Source of the DNA: JBOCEF01 sp047610385
GTDB lineage: Bacteria > Pseudomonadota > Alphaproteobacteria > Rhodobacterales > Rhodobacteraceae
Assembly (NCBI GenBank): GCA_047610385.1
Contig: JBLGAC010000003.1
Location: forward strand, 124,001-188,000
Direction of reading: 5' to 3'
DNA: 64,000 nt
Below, piece after piece: positions 33,208 to 42,432 of this stretch (its first letter is position 1; each line of letters begins with the position of its first letter). Position numbers and translations under genes: made by a program. The notes under the pieces are model-generated. The model had not been told where the DNA came from. It did no database searches and was given only the letters and a program-made list of their open reading frames with translations.

Positions 33208-34047
33208 TCAGCCGACGAAGGCGCGTTCCACCACGAACTGGCCGGGTTTTGCGTTGGACCCTTCCGTCAGGCCCGCCTTTTCCAGCGCCGCCTTGGTGTC
33301 TTTCAGCATCTCCATCGATCCGCAGATCATGCCGCGGTCAACTTCGGGATCGAGGGGGGGCAGGCCGAGCTGTTCGAACACCGAGCCGCTTTCCATCAAA
33401 TTGGTGATCCGGCCCTGACGCGGGAAGGACGGATCGCGGGTGACGGTGTTGAACAGCGTCAGCTTGGCCGTCGCGTCCTCGCCAAGAAATTCATGGGCTT
33501 TGACCGCGGCCACCAGATCCTCACCATATTTCAGCTCGGCGATTTCACGGCAGGTGTGGGTCAGGATCACCTGATCGAATTTCTCATAGACCTCAGGATC
33601 GCGGATCAACGACGCGAACGGCGCGATCCCGGTCCCGGTGGAGAACATCCAAAGACGTTTGCCGGGCAGCAGCGCATCCACCACCAGCGTGCCGGTGGGT
33701 TTTTTGCGCATCCAGACCTTGTCGCCGGGCCTGATCTTTTGCAGCTCTGAGGTCAGCGGACCATCGGGCACCTTGATCGAATAAAACTCAACCGTGTCGT
33801 CCCAGCTGGGCGAGGCGATGGAATAGGCGCGCCACACCGGTTTGGCCCCCGGCAGCCCGATCATCACAAATTCGCCCGACCGGAAGCGGAACGCTGGCGG
33901 CCGCGTGATGCGGAACCGGAACAGATGGTCGGTGTAGTGCTCGACCTCCAGCACGTGCTCGGCGAAGACGCCTTTGGGCAGCTCTGCCGCGATTGCGCCT
34001 GCCGCTGTGTCGGCGGCGATCTTGGTCTGGTTGATCATCTCGTTCAT
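33208..34047 (-). CDS. fpr: Ferredoxin--NADP(+) reductase
   Basis: A 279-residue bacterial-type flavoprotein that moves electrons between NADPH and ferredoxin or flavodoxin. The FAD-binding motif WRAYSIASP, the NADP-binding FSTGTGIAPFASLIRDP and MICGSMEMLKD, and the C-terminal tail QFVVERAFVG are all characteristic of the Rhodobacter-type subclass. The N-terminus is about 20 residues longer than usual. The gene has its own terminator; a hairpin-rich and repeat-rich gap lies upstream. Confidence 0.94.
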   Translation of the reverse strand: MNEMINQTKIAADTAAGAIAAELPKGVFAEHVLEVEHYTDHLFRFRITRPPAFRFRSGEFVMIGLPGAKPVWRAYSIASPSWDDTVEFYSIKVPDGPLTSELQKIRPGDKVWMRKKPTGTLVVDALLPGKRLWMFSTGTGIAPFASLIRDPEVYEKFDQVILTHTCREIAELKYGEDLVAAVKAHEFLGEDATAKLTLFNTVTRDPSFPRQGRITNLMESGSVFEQLGLPPLDPEVDRGMICGSMEMLKDTKAALEKAGLTEGSNAKPGQFVVERAFVG

Positions 34048-34319
34048 CCGTCATCCGCTCCGTATCAGCAACATCGATAGCAGGCGCCCGGGTGCCGGGG
34101 CCATGAGGGCATGCGTCGCGCTGCACATGGCCCCCCCGCGCCGCGCCGTCAAACCCGCGCGGCGCAGATGCGGCCGATTTTCGCCAAGCGTGTGGGTGCG
34201 CGGGGCAGGTGTTCGGGGCGATGGGCGGGCGGCGGAACAGCGTCCACACCGCCCAAACGCAAACCGCCCACCGGGGGGGAGGGTCCCGGTGGGCGTCAGG
34301 TCAGCGTCGAAGCGGGCGG
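34048..34319. other. Gap between fpr and the rpoH repeat array
   Basis: No gene is seen. A perfect 10-bp hairpin (GCCCACCGGG 34266-34275 with CCCGGTGGGC 34285-34294) lies downstream of rpoH. It could act in termination of the rpoH transcript, although its U-run on the minus strand is poor. Confidence 0.45.
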
Positions 34320-34459
34320 TTCACAAAGTCGCGGCAAGCGCTTCTGCTTACATAGTCGCGTCAAGCGCGCTTCTGCTTACATAGTCGCGGCAAGCGCGCT
34401 CCGGCTTACATAGTCGCGGCAAGCGCTCCGGCTTACATAGTCGCGGCAAGCGCTCCGGC
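34320..34459 (-). repeat. Five 27-29-bp tandem repeats spanning the rpoH stop codon
   Basis: Copies at 34320-34347, 34348-34376, 34377-34405, 34406-34432 and 34433-34459. The last is the final 27 bases of rpoH (encoding AGALAATM and the TAA); the others lie immediately downstream. The unit on the minus strand begins GCCGGAGCGCTTGCCGCGAC and ends in TATGTAA. The copies nearest the gene are identical and the outer ones increasingly diverged (27 to 29 bases long), indicating stepwise tandem duplication of the gene end. Confidence 0.95.
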
Positions 34460-35317
34460 TTCGTCGCCGACATTCTCCTCGATGTGCTTGCGCATTTTGC
34501 GAAGCGCCTGCACCTCAAGCTGGCGCACCCGTTCTTTTGACAGGCTCAGCTTGCCGCCAAGGCTTTCCAGCGTCTCGGGCTGGTCGTCGAGCTTGCGGGC
34601 GATGATGATCATCCGCTCACGCTCAGTCAGCGCGGACATGGCACCGGTCAACCATTTGCGCGCCGAACCCAGATCATGCCGGCGCTCCACCACTTCTTCC
34701 GAACCGGGGGCGTCATCTTTCAGGGTTTCGACCCATTCGCGCCCCTCATCCCCGGCCTGCTGGGCGTTGAGCGAGAAGTCCGAGCCTGCAAGCCGACCCT
34801 CCATCATCTCAACATCGCGCAGCGGGGTGCCCAGATCTTCGGCGATGCGGGCGCGAATTTCCGATCCAGTCAGCGGATAGCCATCTTCGCGCGTTTCGCT
34901 TTCGACTTTGGCCCGGACGCGGCGCATGTTGAAAAACAGTGATTTCTGCGACGAGGTGGACCCAGTGCGCACCAGCGACCAGTTGCGCATCACGTAGTCT
35001 TGAATAGATGCCTTGATCCACCAGACCGCGTAGGTCGAAAAGCGCACGCCGCGGTCAGGGTCAAACTTCTCGGCGGCTTTCATAAGCCCAACACCCGCCT
35101 CTTGCGTCAGATCATTCATCGGCGCGCCATAGCGGCGGTATTTTGATGCCATCGATACGGCAAGGCGCATATATGCTGTCACCAGCCTGTGCAGCGCTTT
35201 TTCATCACGATGATCGCGCCAGCGCCGGGCAAGATCCGCCTCGGTCTCTGCATCCAGAAGTTCCGCGGACATGGCCGCGCGGGCCAGAGTGTTGATCACG
35301 GGGGAGACGAGAGCCAT
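34433..35317 (-). CDS. rpoH: RNA polymerase sigma factor RpoH (RpoH_II-like)
   Basis: A 294-residue sigma-32-type factor for heat and oxidative stress transcription. Region 2 is clear (LVTAYMRLAVSMASKYRRYG, STYAVWWIKASIQDYVMRNW), followed by the RpoH box SQKSLFFNMRR and region 4 (TLESLGGKLSLSKERVRQLE). The N-terminus lacks the short EIRKFPML-type segment of the classical RpoH_I, which fits the RpoH_II paralogue of Rhodobacterales. The start at 35317 (MALVSP) follows CGGAGAAACC. The stop codon sits in a tandem repeat array. It is divergent from the GST gene. Confidence 0.94.
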   Translation of the reverse strand: MALVSPVINTLARAAMSAELLDAETEADLARRWRDHRDEKALHRLVTAYMRLAVSMASKYRRYGAPMNDLTQEAGVGLMKAAEKFDPDRGVRFSTYAVWWIKASIQDYVMRNWSLVRTGSTSSQKSLFFNMRRVRAKVESETREDGYPLTGSEIRARIAEDLGTPLRDVEMMEGRLAGSDFSLNAQQAGDEGREWVETLKDDAPGSEEVVERRHDLGSARKWLTGAMSALTERERMIIIARKLDDQPETLESLGGKLSLSKERVRQLEVQALRKMRKHIEENVGDEAGALAATM

Positions 35318-35557
35318 GGCGGTTTCTCCGTTCTGTCCGCAGAGGGGACTTAGTTTACTTATGAGAGGTTTACGCGCCCGGGCCTGAAACGGATCAGAAT
35401 GAGATCTCATGAAACGCAGCGTTTCCGATTTAGATCCAATGACGGCACACATCACCGCGCGTGATCTGCGCCATGGGGAAACATCGCTCGCGGCGAAAAG
35501 GGTCCCGTGGCAGCATCGCCGCCGGTGTCATGCGCTGCTGCGCGGAAAGGATCGGTC

Positions 35558-36454
35558 ATGGATCTTACGCTGTTCATCCAAGAACGAATGCTGTCGAGCT
35601 GGTCGCTGCGCGGCCATCTGGTGATGGAGGCCGCGGGCCTGCCATATGCCGCCCGGCTGACGCCCGGTGGCACACCCGATTTCGCCGCTGCGATGCTGCG
35701 TGTGGCGCCGCCGTCGCGCACTGCGCCCACGCTGGTTGGGCCAGACGGATTGATAGTGTGGGACAGCCTTGCGCTGGCCGAAACGGCGGCGGAACTGGCA
35801 CCCGATGCCCCGGTCTGGCCCGCAGATCAGGCGGCGCGTGGCTGGGCACGTTCCTTGGCCGCGGAAATGCATTCAGGCTTCACCGCCCTGCGCGGTGCCT
35901 GCGCCATGAACCTGTCGCGGCGCTATGACGGCTTTGCGCCCGGTGCCGCGGTCAAGGCCGATGTCGCGCGCATTGAGGACCTGTGGCGCGAAACCCGCGC
36001 ACGCTTTGGCGCAGGTGGCCCATGGCTGTTCGGCGCTGATTTCACCGCGGTGGATGCGTTCTATGCCCCGGTGGCCGCCCGGTTCGTGACCTATGGGCTG
36101 ACGGCGGACGCAGGCGCGCAGGCCTATTGCGCCGCCATCATCGCCCACCCGGCCTTTCGCCGTTGGCGCGCAATGGGCGTGGCTGAGGGGCCGGTGCCAA
36201 CCCGCTATGACCTCGACCTGCCGGGGCTGCCCTGGCCGGGGCCCCAAACGATCCCGGCCCGCGCAATCGCGGTGGCAGCGGCCGCGCCAAGCGACGCGGT
36301 GAACGCCGACTGCCCCTATTCCGGCAAACCGGTGGTGCGCGAAGCGTTGGCCGAAATCGACGGCCGCATCATTGGCTTTTGCAATCGGTTCTGCCGCGAC
36401 AAATCCGTGGCAGACGCCGAGGCTTGGCCAAAACTGGCACCGCTTTTGGCCTGA
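35558..36454 (+). CDS. Glutathione S-transferase family protein with Cys-rich C-terminal extension
   Basis: A 298-residue protein: thioredoxin-fold GST N-terminus (MDLTLFIQERMLSSWSLRGH, then TAPTLVGPDGLIVWDSLAL with the glutathione-binding Asp-Ser), an all-helical C-domain (PWLFGADFTAVDAFYAPVAAR), and after a linker a Cys-rich module with DCPYSGKPV and IGFCNRFCRDKSV. The latter resembles a YHS-type metal-binding unit. The start at 35558 follows GGAAAGGA. It is convergent with truA. Confidence 0.9.
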   Translation: MDLTLFIQERMLSSWSLRGHLVMEAAGLPYAARLTPGGTPDFAAAMLRVAPPSRTAPTLVGPDGLIVWDSLALAETAAELAPDAPVWPADQAARGWARSLAAEMHSGFTALRGACAMNLSRRYDGFAPGAAVKADVARIEDLWRETRARFGAGGPWLFGADFTAVDAFYAPVAARFVTYGLTADAGAQAYCAAIIAHPAFRRWRAMGVAEGPVPTRYDLDLPGLPWPGPQTIPARAIAVAAAAPSDAVNADCPYSGKPVVREALAEIDGRIIGFCNRFCRDKSVADAEAWPKLAPLLA

Positions 36455-36545
36455 CGGTCGGGCGTGGGCGCCAAGCCGCCCGCGCCCCCGGTCGGACGCG
36501 CCGCGGGTGCCGCATTGGCCGGGGGCGGGCGCTTCGGGGCGGCGC

Positions 36546-37301
36546 TTAGTCAGCGGTGTCGCGCGCGAAGATCACTTTGGTCAGGTACAGCCCGTCGGGC
36601 GGCGCCACTGGCCCACAGGCAGCGCGGTCGCATGCGGCCAGCGCGGCACCGATCCGTTCGGGTGGCCACGCCCCGGCGCCCACGCGCTCAAGGCTGCCGA
36701 CCATGCTGCGCACTTGGTTGTGCAAAAAGCTGCGCGACCGCACGTCAAAGATCACCGCGTCGCCTTCGCGCCGCACGTCAAAGAAATCCAGCGTCTTGAT
36801 GGGCGAATTCGCCTGACAATCTGCAGACCGGAACGTTGAGAAATCATAGGTCCCGATCAGCTGCTTTGCCGCGCGGTCCATCGCCTCCACGTCCAGCGGC
36901 TGCTTGACGCGCCATGCACGCCCGGCCTCCAGCGTCAAATACGCCCGGCGGTTGCGCACTGCATAGACATAGCGCCGCTCGCTGGCGTCAAAGCGCGAAT
37001 GAAAATCATCTTCCGCCCTCACGCAGTCCAATATCGCGATCGGGTTGGGGCGCAGATGGAAATTGATCGCCTCAGACAGGCGGAACGGGTCCCAGTCCTT
37101 TTCCAGATCGGCATGGCCCACCTGGCCTGACGCATGAACCCCAGCGTCTGTGCGCCCTGATCCATAGCAAAGTGGCGCGCTTGGATCGATGCGCGCAAGC
37201 GCGTCTTCGATCGCGCCCTGCACCGTTGGCAGGTCGGTCTGGCGCTGCCACCCTTTGAAGGGCGCGCCGAAATATTCAATGGTGAAGCGGTATCTTGGCA
37301 T
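36546..37301 (-). CDS. truA: tRNA pseudouridine(38-40) synthase
   Basis: TruA isomerises uridines 38-40 in the anticodon arm of tRNAs. The 251-residue protein begins MPRYRFTIEYFGAPFKGWQR, has the catalytic Asp in GSGRTDAGVHASGQVGH, and RSFLHNQVRSMVGSL in the C-terminal half. An in-frame ATG 12 codons upstream is not used because the family starts at this point. It is divergent from ycjX; the two start regions are about 150 bases apart. Confidence 0.96.
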   Translation of the reverse strand: MPRYRFTIEYFGAPFKGWQRQTDLPTVQGAIEDALARIDPSAPLCYGSGRTDAGVHASGQVGHADLEKDWDPFRLSEAINFHLRPNPIAILDCVRAEDDFHSRFDASERRYVYAVRNRRAYLTLEAGRAWRVKQPLDVEAMDRAAKQLIGTYDFSTFRSADCQANSPIKTLDFFDVRREGDAVIFDVRSRSFLHNQVRSMVGSLERVGAGAWPPERIGAALAACDRAACGPVAPPDGLYLTKVIFARDTAD

Positions 37302-37453
37302 GGCGCTTCCTATCGCAAGGCCGCGCGCGGCGCGCAAGGCCCTGCTGGATGCAGCATTCGCCCTTTGCCCCTTCGGTTCAGGGCCAGGTCTGCCTATATG
37401 GAAAGGCCGCCCCGCCCGAAACGCCCATCCAATCGTTCAGGAGACGCCCCCCC

Positions 37454-38887
37454 GTGAGGATCGCCGACATCGCCGCGGACATCGTCGACGACATCACCCG
37501 CATGGCCGAAGGCGTGCAGGATCAGGCGTCGCAGATGTTCGAACCGACCCTTCGCCTTGGTGTCACGGGGTTGAGCCGCGCGGGCAAAACCGTGTTCATC
37601 GCATCCTTGGTCGCCAACTTGCTGGACCGCGGCCGGATGACCGGTCTGGTTGCCGCCGCTGAGGGCCGGATTGAGGCCGCCGCTCTGCGCCCCCATCCTG
37701 ACCGCTCCGCCCCTCGGTTCGAATGGGAGGCGCATATGGACGCCCTGCGCGCCAAGGACCCCCATTGGCCCGAAGGCACGCGCCATGTCTCACGGCTTCG
37801 GATCTCGTTCCGGGTCAGGCCCTCAGGGTGGTTTTCGGGGCTGTCGGGGCCGCGGGCGGTGCATCTGGACATCGTGGACTATCCCGGCGAATGGCTGCTG
37901 GACCTGCCCTTGATGAACCAGCGCTTCCCCGACTGGTCCACCCGCGCGCTGGGCGATGCGGAGGCCCCGGTCCGCGCGCCCCATGCGGCGGGCTGGCGCG
38001 CGGCGCTGGCCGGTGTTGATCCCGCCGCGCCGTATGATGAAGCGGCCGCGCAGCATCTGGCGCAGGCCTTCGCGGGCTATCTGAAAGCGGCCAAGACGGC
38101 GGGGCTGTCGGGCCTTGCACCCGGGCGTTTCTTGATGCCGGGGGATCTTGAGGGATCGCCTGCGTTGACCTTTGCGCCGCTGCCCGGCGGACGGGCACCA
38201 CGCGGGTCGTTGGCCGCAGAATTCGACAAACGCTTTGAGGCTTATAAATCAGCGGTCATCCGCCCGTTCTTCGCCGATCATTTCGCGCGGCTTGACCGGC
38301 AGGTGGTGCTGGTGGACGTGCTTGGCGCGCTGGATGCCGGACCTGGTGCGCTTGAGGATCTGCGCCAGGCGCTGGGCCGGATCCTTGAGGCGTTTCGCCC
38401 CGGTGACGCCAGCTGGCTGGCGCGGATGCTGGGCGCGCGCCGGATCGACCGCATCCTGTTTGCCGCCACCAAGGCCGACCACATCCACCACAGCCAGCAT
38501 GACCGGCTGACCGGAATGCTGTCTGAATTGCTGCGTGAGGGGGCGACCCGTGCGGCGTTCTCTGGCGCGAAAACCGCATCCATGGCCATCGCGTCGCTGC
38601 GCGCGACCACCGAAACCGAAACCACCCGCGACGGCCGGACCATCGGGTTGGTGCGTGGACGCCTGATGCCCGATGGGCGCGAGGCGGCGGTGCATCCCGG
38701 CGATTTGCCTGAGAACCCGGCTGATGCGCTGGCGCTGGCACGCTCTGGCGCGCTGGAATGGCCCGATGGCGGGTTTCGCGCGCCGCCCTTTCAGGCACCG
38801 CGCCTGACCGCGCGCCCGGGCGAGGGGCCGCCGCATATCAGGCTTGACCGTGCGGCGCAGTTTTTGCTGGGGGATTTTCTGCAATGA
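37454..38887 (+). CDS. ycjX: YcjX-like GTP-binding protein (DUF463)
   Basis: A 477-residue P-loop NTPase of the YcjX family, linked to stress (RpoH-dependent in E. coli) but of unsettled role. Walker A is GLSRAGKT (residues 39-46), with VDYPGEWLLDLPL as the following switch region, VLVDVLGALDAGPG, and the GTP-specificity-like ATKADHIHHSQHDRL. The start is GTG at 37454; the N-terminus VRIADIAADIV matches the family. The last four bases overlap the next gene (ATGA), so ycjX and ycjF-like are co-translated, as in E. coli. Confidence 0.93.
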   Translation: MRIADIAADIVDDITRMAEGVQDQASQMFEPTLRLGVTGLSRAGKTVFIASLVANLLDRGRMTGLVAAAEGRIEAAALRPHPDRSAPRFEWEAHMDALRAKDPHWPEGTRHVSRLRISFRVRPSGWFSGLSGPRAVHLDIVDYPGEWLLDLPLMNQRFPDWSTRALGDAEAPVRAPHAAGWRAALAGVDPAAPYDEAAAQHLAQAFAGYLKAAKTAGLSGLAPGRFLMPGDLEGSPALTFAPLPGGRAPRGSLAAEFDKRFEAYKSAVIRPFFADHFARLDRQVVLVDVLGALDAGPGALEDLRQALGRILEAFRPGDASWLARMLGARRIDRILFAATKADHIHHSQHDRLTGMLSELLREGATRAAFSGAKTASMAIASLRATTETETTRDGRTIGLVRGRLMPDGREAAVHPGDLPENPADALALARSGALEWPDGGFRAPPFQAPRLTARPGEGPPHIRLDRAAQFLLGDFLQ

Positions 38888-39933
38888 CCGATCCTGACAC
38901 GCCCGCCTACCGGCAAGGCCCGCTGGTGCTGGACCAGGACGACCCCGCGCTGGCCACCCCCGCGCCCAATGTTGATGATGCGCCGGTGCTGCCCGATCCG
39001 GGCACCACAGCCATGGGCCGCGTGGGTGCGATGGCCGCGGGAAAGGGCGCGCGCGGGCACCGCGGCTGGATCGGGCGGCTGTTCTGGGCGGCGCTGAGCG
39101 GGATCATCACCCTTGGCATTGCGCTGTGGATCAACGATTTCGTCATCGGCCTGTTTGCGCGCAGCCCGGTTCTGGGCTGGATTGGCCTAGGGCTGGCGGG
39201 CGCGTTGGCGCTGGCGCTGCTGGCGCTGGCATTCGGGGAACTTGCGGGGCTGAGCCGCCTGCGCCGCGTCGACGCGGTCCAGCGTCAGGCCATGACCGCG
39301 CTGGCTGAGGATGACCGGGCCGCCGCACTGACGGCGCTGGAGCGCATGGCGGCGCTTTGGGCGGGGCGCGGCGATGCCGCCTGGGGGTTGGCGCGGCTGG
39401 AGGCGCGCAAGCCTGAGCTTTTGGACGCCGCCGCAGTGTTGCACGAGGCTGAGCATCTGTGCCTGGCGCCGATGGACGCCGAGGCCCGCCGCGCGGTGAC
39501 CGACAGCGCGCGGCAGGTGGCCGCCGCGACCGCCTTTGTGCCGATCCCGCTGGCCGACATGGCCGCAGCGCTGTGGCTGAACCTGCGCATGATCCGGCGG
39601 GTGGCTGAGATCTACGGCGGGCGCGCCGGGCTGCTGGGCAGCTGGCGGCTGTTCAAGGCGGTGGCCGCCCATCTGGCGGCGACGGGCGCGGTGGCGATGG
39701 GCGACGATCTGCTGGGGCCGGTGCTGGGCGGCGGCGCACTGGCCAAGCTGTCGCGCCGGTTCGGCGAGGGGCTGGTGAACGGCGCCCTGACCGCGCGCGT
39801 CGGCGCCGCGGCCATAGAGGTCTGCCGCCCGCTGCCGTTCGAGGCGCTGGAACGCCCCAAGGCCCGCAGCCTGGTCGCCGCGGCGCTGGCGCAATGGGGC
39901 AGGCCTGAGGCCGAGGCGGTCGGCCCGAGGTGA
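38884..39933 (+). CDS. ycjF: YcjF-like inner membrane protein (TIGR01620/DUF697)
   Basis: A 349-residue protein with an N-terminal hydrophilic segment (about 60 residues), two closely spaced membrane helices (LFWAALSGIITLGIALWIND; WIGLGLAGALALALLALAFG), a helical middle part, and the DUF697 domain (VPIPLADMAAALWLNLRMIRR, then VCRPLPF). It overlaps ycjX by four bases. The pair is a conserved operon in proteobacteria; the function is not established. Confidence 0.92.
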   Translation: MTDPDTPAYRQGPLVLDQDDPALATPAPNVDDAPVLPDPGTTAMGRVGAMAAGKGARGHRGWIGRLFWAALSGIITLGIALWINDFVIGLFARSPVLGWIGLGLAGALALALLALAFGELAGLSRLRRVDAVQRQAMTALAEDDRAAALTALERMAALWAGRGDAAWGLARLEARKPELLDAAAVLHEAEHLCLAPMDAEARRAVTDSARQVAAATAFVPIPLADMAAALWLNLRMIRRVAEIYGGRAGLLGSWRLFKAVAAHLAATGAVAMGDDLLGPVLGGGALAKLSRRFGEGLVNGALTARVGAAAIEVCRPLPFEALERPKARSLVAAALAQWGRPEAEAVGPR

Positions 39934-39995
39934 CGGCGGTCAGGGTTGGGGCCTAACATCAGGCCTTCGCGGCGGCGGTTCGCATCGGATCGAGC

Positions 39996-40271
39996 TTATT
40001 TGACGATGATTATGTCGCCATTTGACATCAGGCGCCTCAAGCCAAGCTTCGCATCCGCCTTCATGTGCAGCATTGGCGGATCCAGCCGGCCATTCGGCTG
40101 TGGGTGGTAAATCTTGCACGGCAAGGTTTTGCCGCTGCTCGACGCGAGGATATGAGCGTCAAGAAGCATCTTGAAAGGCAAATTCACCCTGTCCTTTGTG
40201 TACAGAACAAATCGGCTTTCCCCGGATCCGTCCTCGCCAAAGCAGTCAAAGTCACAAATTTCAATTTCCAT
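39996..40271 (-). CDS. Small protein of unknown function
   Basis: A 91-codon frame with a balanced composition: MEIEICDFDCFGEDGSG at the start, then FVLYTKDRVNLPFKMLLDAH and a C-terminal GDIIIVK. I do not recognise it. Codon use is less GC-rich than its neighbours, which argues for a gene rather than a shadow frame in this genome. No obvious ribosome site is seen, and it is isolated between ycjF and the kinase gene. Confidence 0.45.
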   Translation of the reverse strand: MEIEICDFDCFGEDGSGESRFVLYTKDRVNLPFKMLLDAHILASSSGKTLPCKIYHPQPNGRLDPPMLHMKADAKLGLRRLMSNGDIIIVK

Positions 40272-40424
40272 TCGAGCATTCTTCAGGCGAAAGAGCGAAT
40301 GTCAACGGCGGCGATGCCCGCCCCGGATCTTTTGCCACCGCAGACTTGTCAGGCGGCATGGTTGTTCAAACCGATGTCCCGGCATGAACCTTTGGCAATG
40401 CCGAGCGCTCTGCCCATCCCATTC

Positions 40425-40458
40425 AAAAAAGGGGCGGCCCCGTCCGAGGCTGCCCCTT
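40425..40458 (-). terminator. Minus-strand terminator after the PfkB kinase gene
   Basis: On the minus strand the stem between 40458-40448 and 40439-40429 (11 bp with one G-U pair) is followed by six Ts. Confidence 0.85.
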
Positions 40459-40480
40459 CCGTCAGGCGCGGCGCGCGTCC

Positions 40481-41485
40481 TCAGTCCAGCCCGAAGCGCG
40501 CGAACAGGTCCTTCAGATCCGTCTCAGGCCGCGCGCCGATGTGGGAGATCGCCTCTCCCGCCGCGACGCAGCCCATGGTGCCGCAGGTCAGCATGTTGCG
40601 CCCGCGTGCCAGCCCGTGCAGGAACCCGGCCGCGAACAGATCACCGGCGCCGGTGGCGTCAACCCGGCTCATGGGCGCGGCGGGGGCGTGGACCATGCGC
40701 GGGCCTTGGATGACATAGGCGCCTGCCGGGCCGACGGTGACGGCGGCCATGGGGACCTCAGTCTTGGCCATGTCGAGCGCGTCTTCCAGCGTCGCGGTCT
40801 GGAACAGCGACACCAGTTCGTGTTCATTGGCGAACAGCAGGTCGACGTCTTCGGCGATCAGGCGGCGGAATTCATCGCGGTGACGGTCCACGCAGAACGG
40901 GTCCGACAGCGTGATCGACACTTTGCCGCCCGCCGCCTTGCACGCCTTGATCGCTTTGGCAAAGGCCGCCAAGCTGTCGGGGCCGTCATGGCGATACCCT
41001 TCAAGGTACAGCCACTTGGTAACGGCCATCAGATCTTCGTCGATGTCTTGCGGGCCCAGATGGGCCGAGACGCCGAGATAGGTGCTCATCGACCGTTCCC
41101 CATCGGGGGTGACCAGGACCATGCAGCGGCCGGTCTCGTCGCCGTCAAGCGATTTGGGGGTCATGGGGGTGGTGAAATCGACGCCCATCGCGCGGATGTC
41201 ATGGGCAAAAATGGCGCCGAGCTGATCGTCCTTGACCTTGCCGACATAGGCCGCCTTGTCGCCCAGCATCCCCAGACCTGCGATGGTGTTGGCCGCAGAC
41301 CCGCCAGAGACCTCTCGCGCCGGGCCCATCATGCCATAAAGCTGGGTCGCGCGATCGGCGTCGATCAGCTGCATGATGCCTTTTTCCACGCCCGCATCGG
41401 TCAGGAACTGGTCCGAAACCTTGGCGAGCACGTCGACCATGGCGTTGCCGACGCCGACGACGTCATAGGTTTTCGCATCGGTCAT
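40481..41485 (-). CDS. PfkB-family carbohydrate kinase, adenosine-kinase-like
   Basis: A 334-residue ribokinase-superfamily kinase. The N-terminal motif is DVVGVGNAMVDVLA, with GGSAANTIAGLGMLG (PfkB signature 1) and the catalytic signature 2 DATGAGDLFAAGFL, where the second Asp is the base. The closest look is the bacterial adenosine-kinase-like group common in Rhodobacterales, but a sugar substrate is possible. Its start overlaps the nth stop (ATGA), so the two form an operon with nth first. A strong terminator follows. Confidence 0.9.
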   Translation of the reverse strand: MTDAKTYDVVGVGNAMVDVLAKVSDQFLTDAGVEKGIMQLIDADRATQLYGMMGPAREVSGGSAANTIAGLGMLGDKAAYVGKVKDDQLGAIFAHDIRAMGVDFTTPMTPKSLDGDETGRCMVLVTPDGERSMSTYLGVSAHLGPQDIDEDLMAVTKWLYLEGYRHDGPDSLAAFAKAIKACKAAGGKVSITLSDPFCVDRHRDEFRRLIAEDVDLLFANEHELVSLFQTATLEDALDMAKTEVPMAAVTVGPAGAYVIQGPRMVHAPAAPMSRVDATGAGDLFAAGFLHGLARGRNMLTCGTMGCVAAGEAISHIGARPETDLKDLFARFGLD

Positions 41486-42126
41486 TGGGTCTTATCCTCA
41501 AAAAGGCACAGATCGCGGATCAGGCAGGTCGGGCAGTCGGGTTTGCGGGCCTTGCACAGATAGCGCCCGTGCAGGATCAGCCAGTGATGGGCGTGCATGG
41601 CGTATTGGGCGGGGATGTGGTCCTCAAGCGCGCGCTCCACCGCCACCACGTCTTTGCCGGGCGCGATGCCTGACCGGTTGCCAACGCGGAAGATGTGCGT
41701 GTCGACCGCCTGCGCGGGGTGACGGAACCACATGTTCAGGACCACGTTCGCGGTTTTCCTGCCCACCCCCGGCAGGCTTTCGAGGGCGGCGCGCGATGAC
41801 GGGACCTCTGCGCCATAGTCGTCGATCAGCTTTTGGGACAGCTTGATGACGTTCTTGGCCTTGTTGCGGAACAGGCCGATGGTCTTGATATGCGCGATCA
41901 GGCCATCTTCGCCGAGCGCCAGCATCTTTTGCGGCGTGTCGGCGATGGGGAACAGATCTCGGGTCGCTTTGTTCACGCCCTTGTCCGTGGCCTGCGCCGA
42001 CAGCGCGACCGCGACCAGCAGCGTGAAGGCGTTCAGGTGGTCGAGCTCGCCCATAGGTTCGGGCTCCGCCGCGTGAAAGCGGCGGAAGATCTCGGTGATC
42101 GCGGGGTAAGGAAGTTGGTTTGCCAT
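41482..42126 (-). CDS. nth: Endonuclease III
   Basis: A DNA glycosylase/AP lyase for oxidised pyrimidines. The 214-residue protein has the helix-hairpin-helix LPGVGRKTANVVLN with the catalytic Lys, the catalytic Asp in QAVDTHIFRV, and the 4Fe-4S cluster cysteines CKARKPDCPTCLIRDLC (spacing 6-2-5). The start at 42126 (MANQLPYP) is fixed by the family N-terminus; more than 100 codons of open frame upstream are spurious. Confidence 0.96.
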   Translation of the reverse strand: MANQLPYPAITEIFRRFHAAEPEPMGELDHLNAFTLLVAVALSAQATDKGVNKATRDLFPIADTPQKMLALGEDGLIAHIKTIGLFRNKAKNVIKLSQKLIDDYGAEVPSSRAALESLPGVGRKTANVVLNMWFRHPAQAVDTHIFRVGNRSGIAPGKDVVAVERALEDHIPAQYAMHAHHWLILHGRYLCKARKPDCPTCLIRDLCLFEDKTQ

Positions 42127-42432
42127 GTCGGGGCCGGACAATGGCGATGCAGCCCCCCGCTGGCAAGAGGCGCCTGCCAGCGGGGCGAGCCGGGGGTGCA
42201 CAGGATTTGCTATGGATTGTGCAGATCTGGCGGTGCGCAGGCGGGGGCGGGCCTGACGCCCTCCCCCGCCTGCGCCCCCCTTCCCGTTGGCACCAGCCCC
42301 CCGTTGGCAACGAACGGGGGGCGGGCGCAGGTTTCGGGTGGCGGGGCGCGCTGGGGCGCCTATTCTGAGCGCAACTTTCCAAATGCACCCCGCCCCCGCA
42401 CCCGTCGCGTGCGAGGGGCGCAGGAGACCGCC
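42127..42432. other. nth-ada intergenic region with two strong hairpins
   Basis: 306 bases without a gene. Hairpin 1 has 11-bp arms (42155-42165 and 42175-42185); hairpin 2 has 9-bp arms (42297-42305 and 42313-42321). Neither is followed by a T-run, so they look like extragenic palindromes rather than terminators. Divergent promoters for nth and ada must lie here but were not recognised. Confidence 0.55.

Noticed and set aside
34320..34459. CRISPR-like array downstream of rpoH
   Set aside because: The repeats are contiguous with no spacers and are copies of the rpoH end; no cas gene is present in the window.
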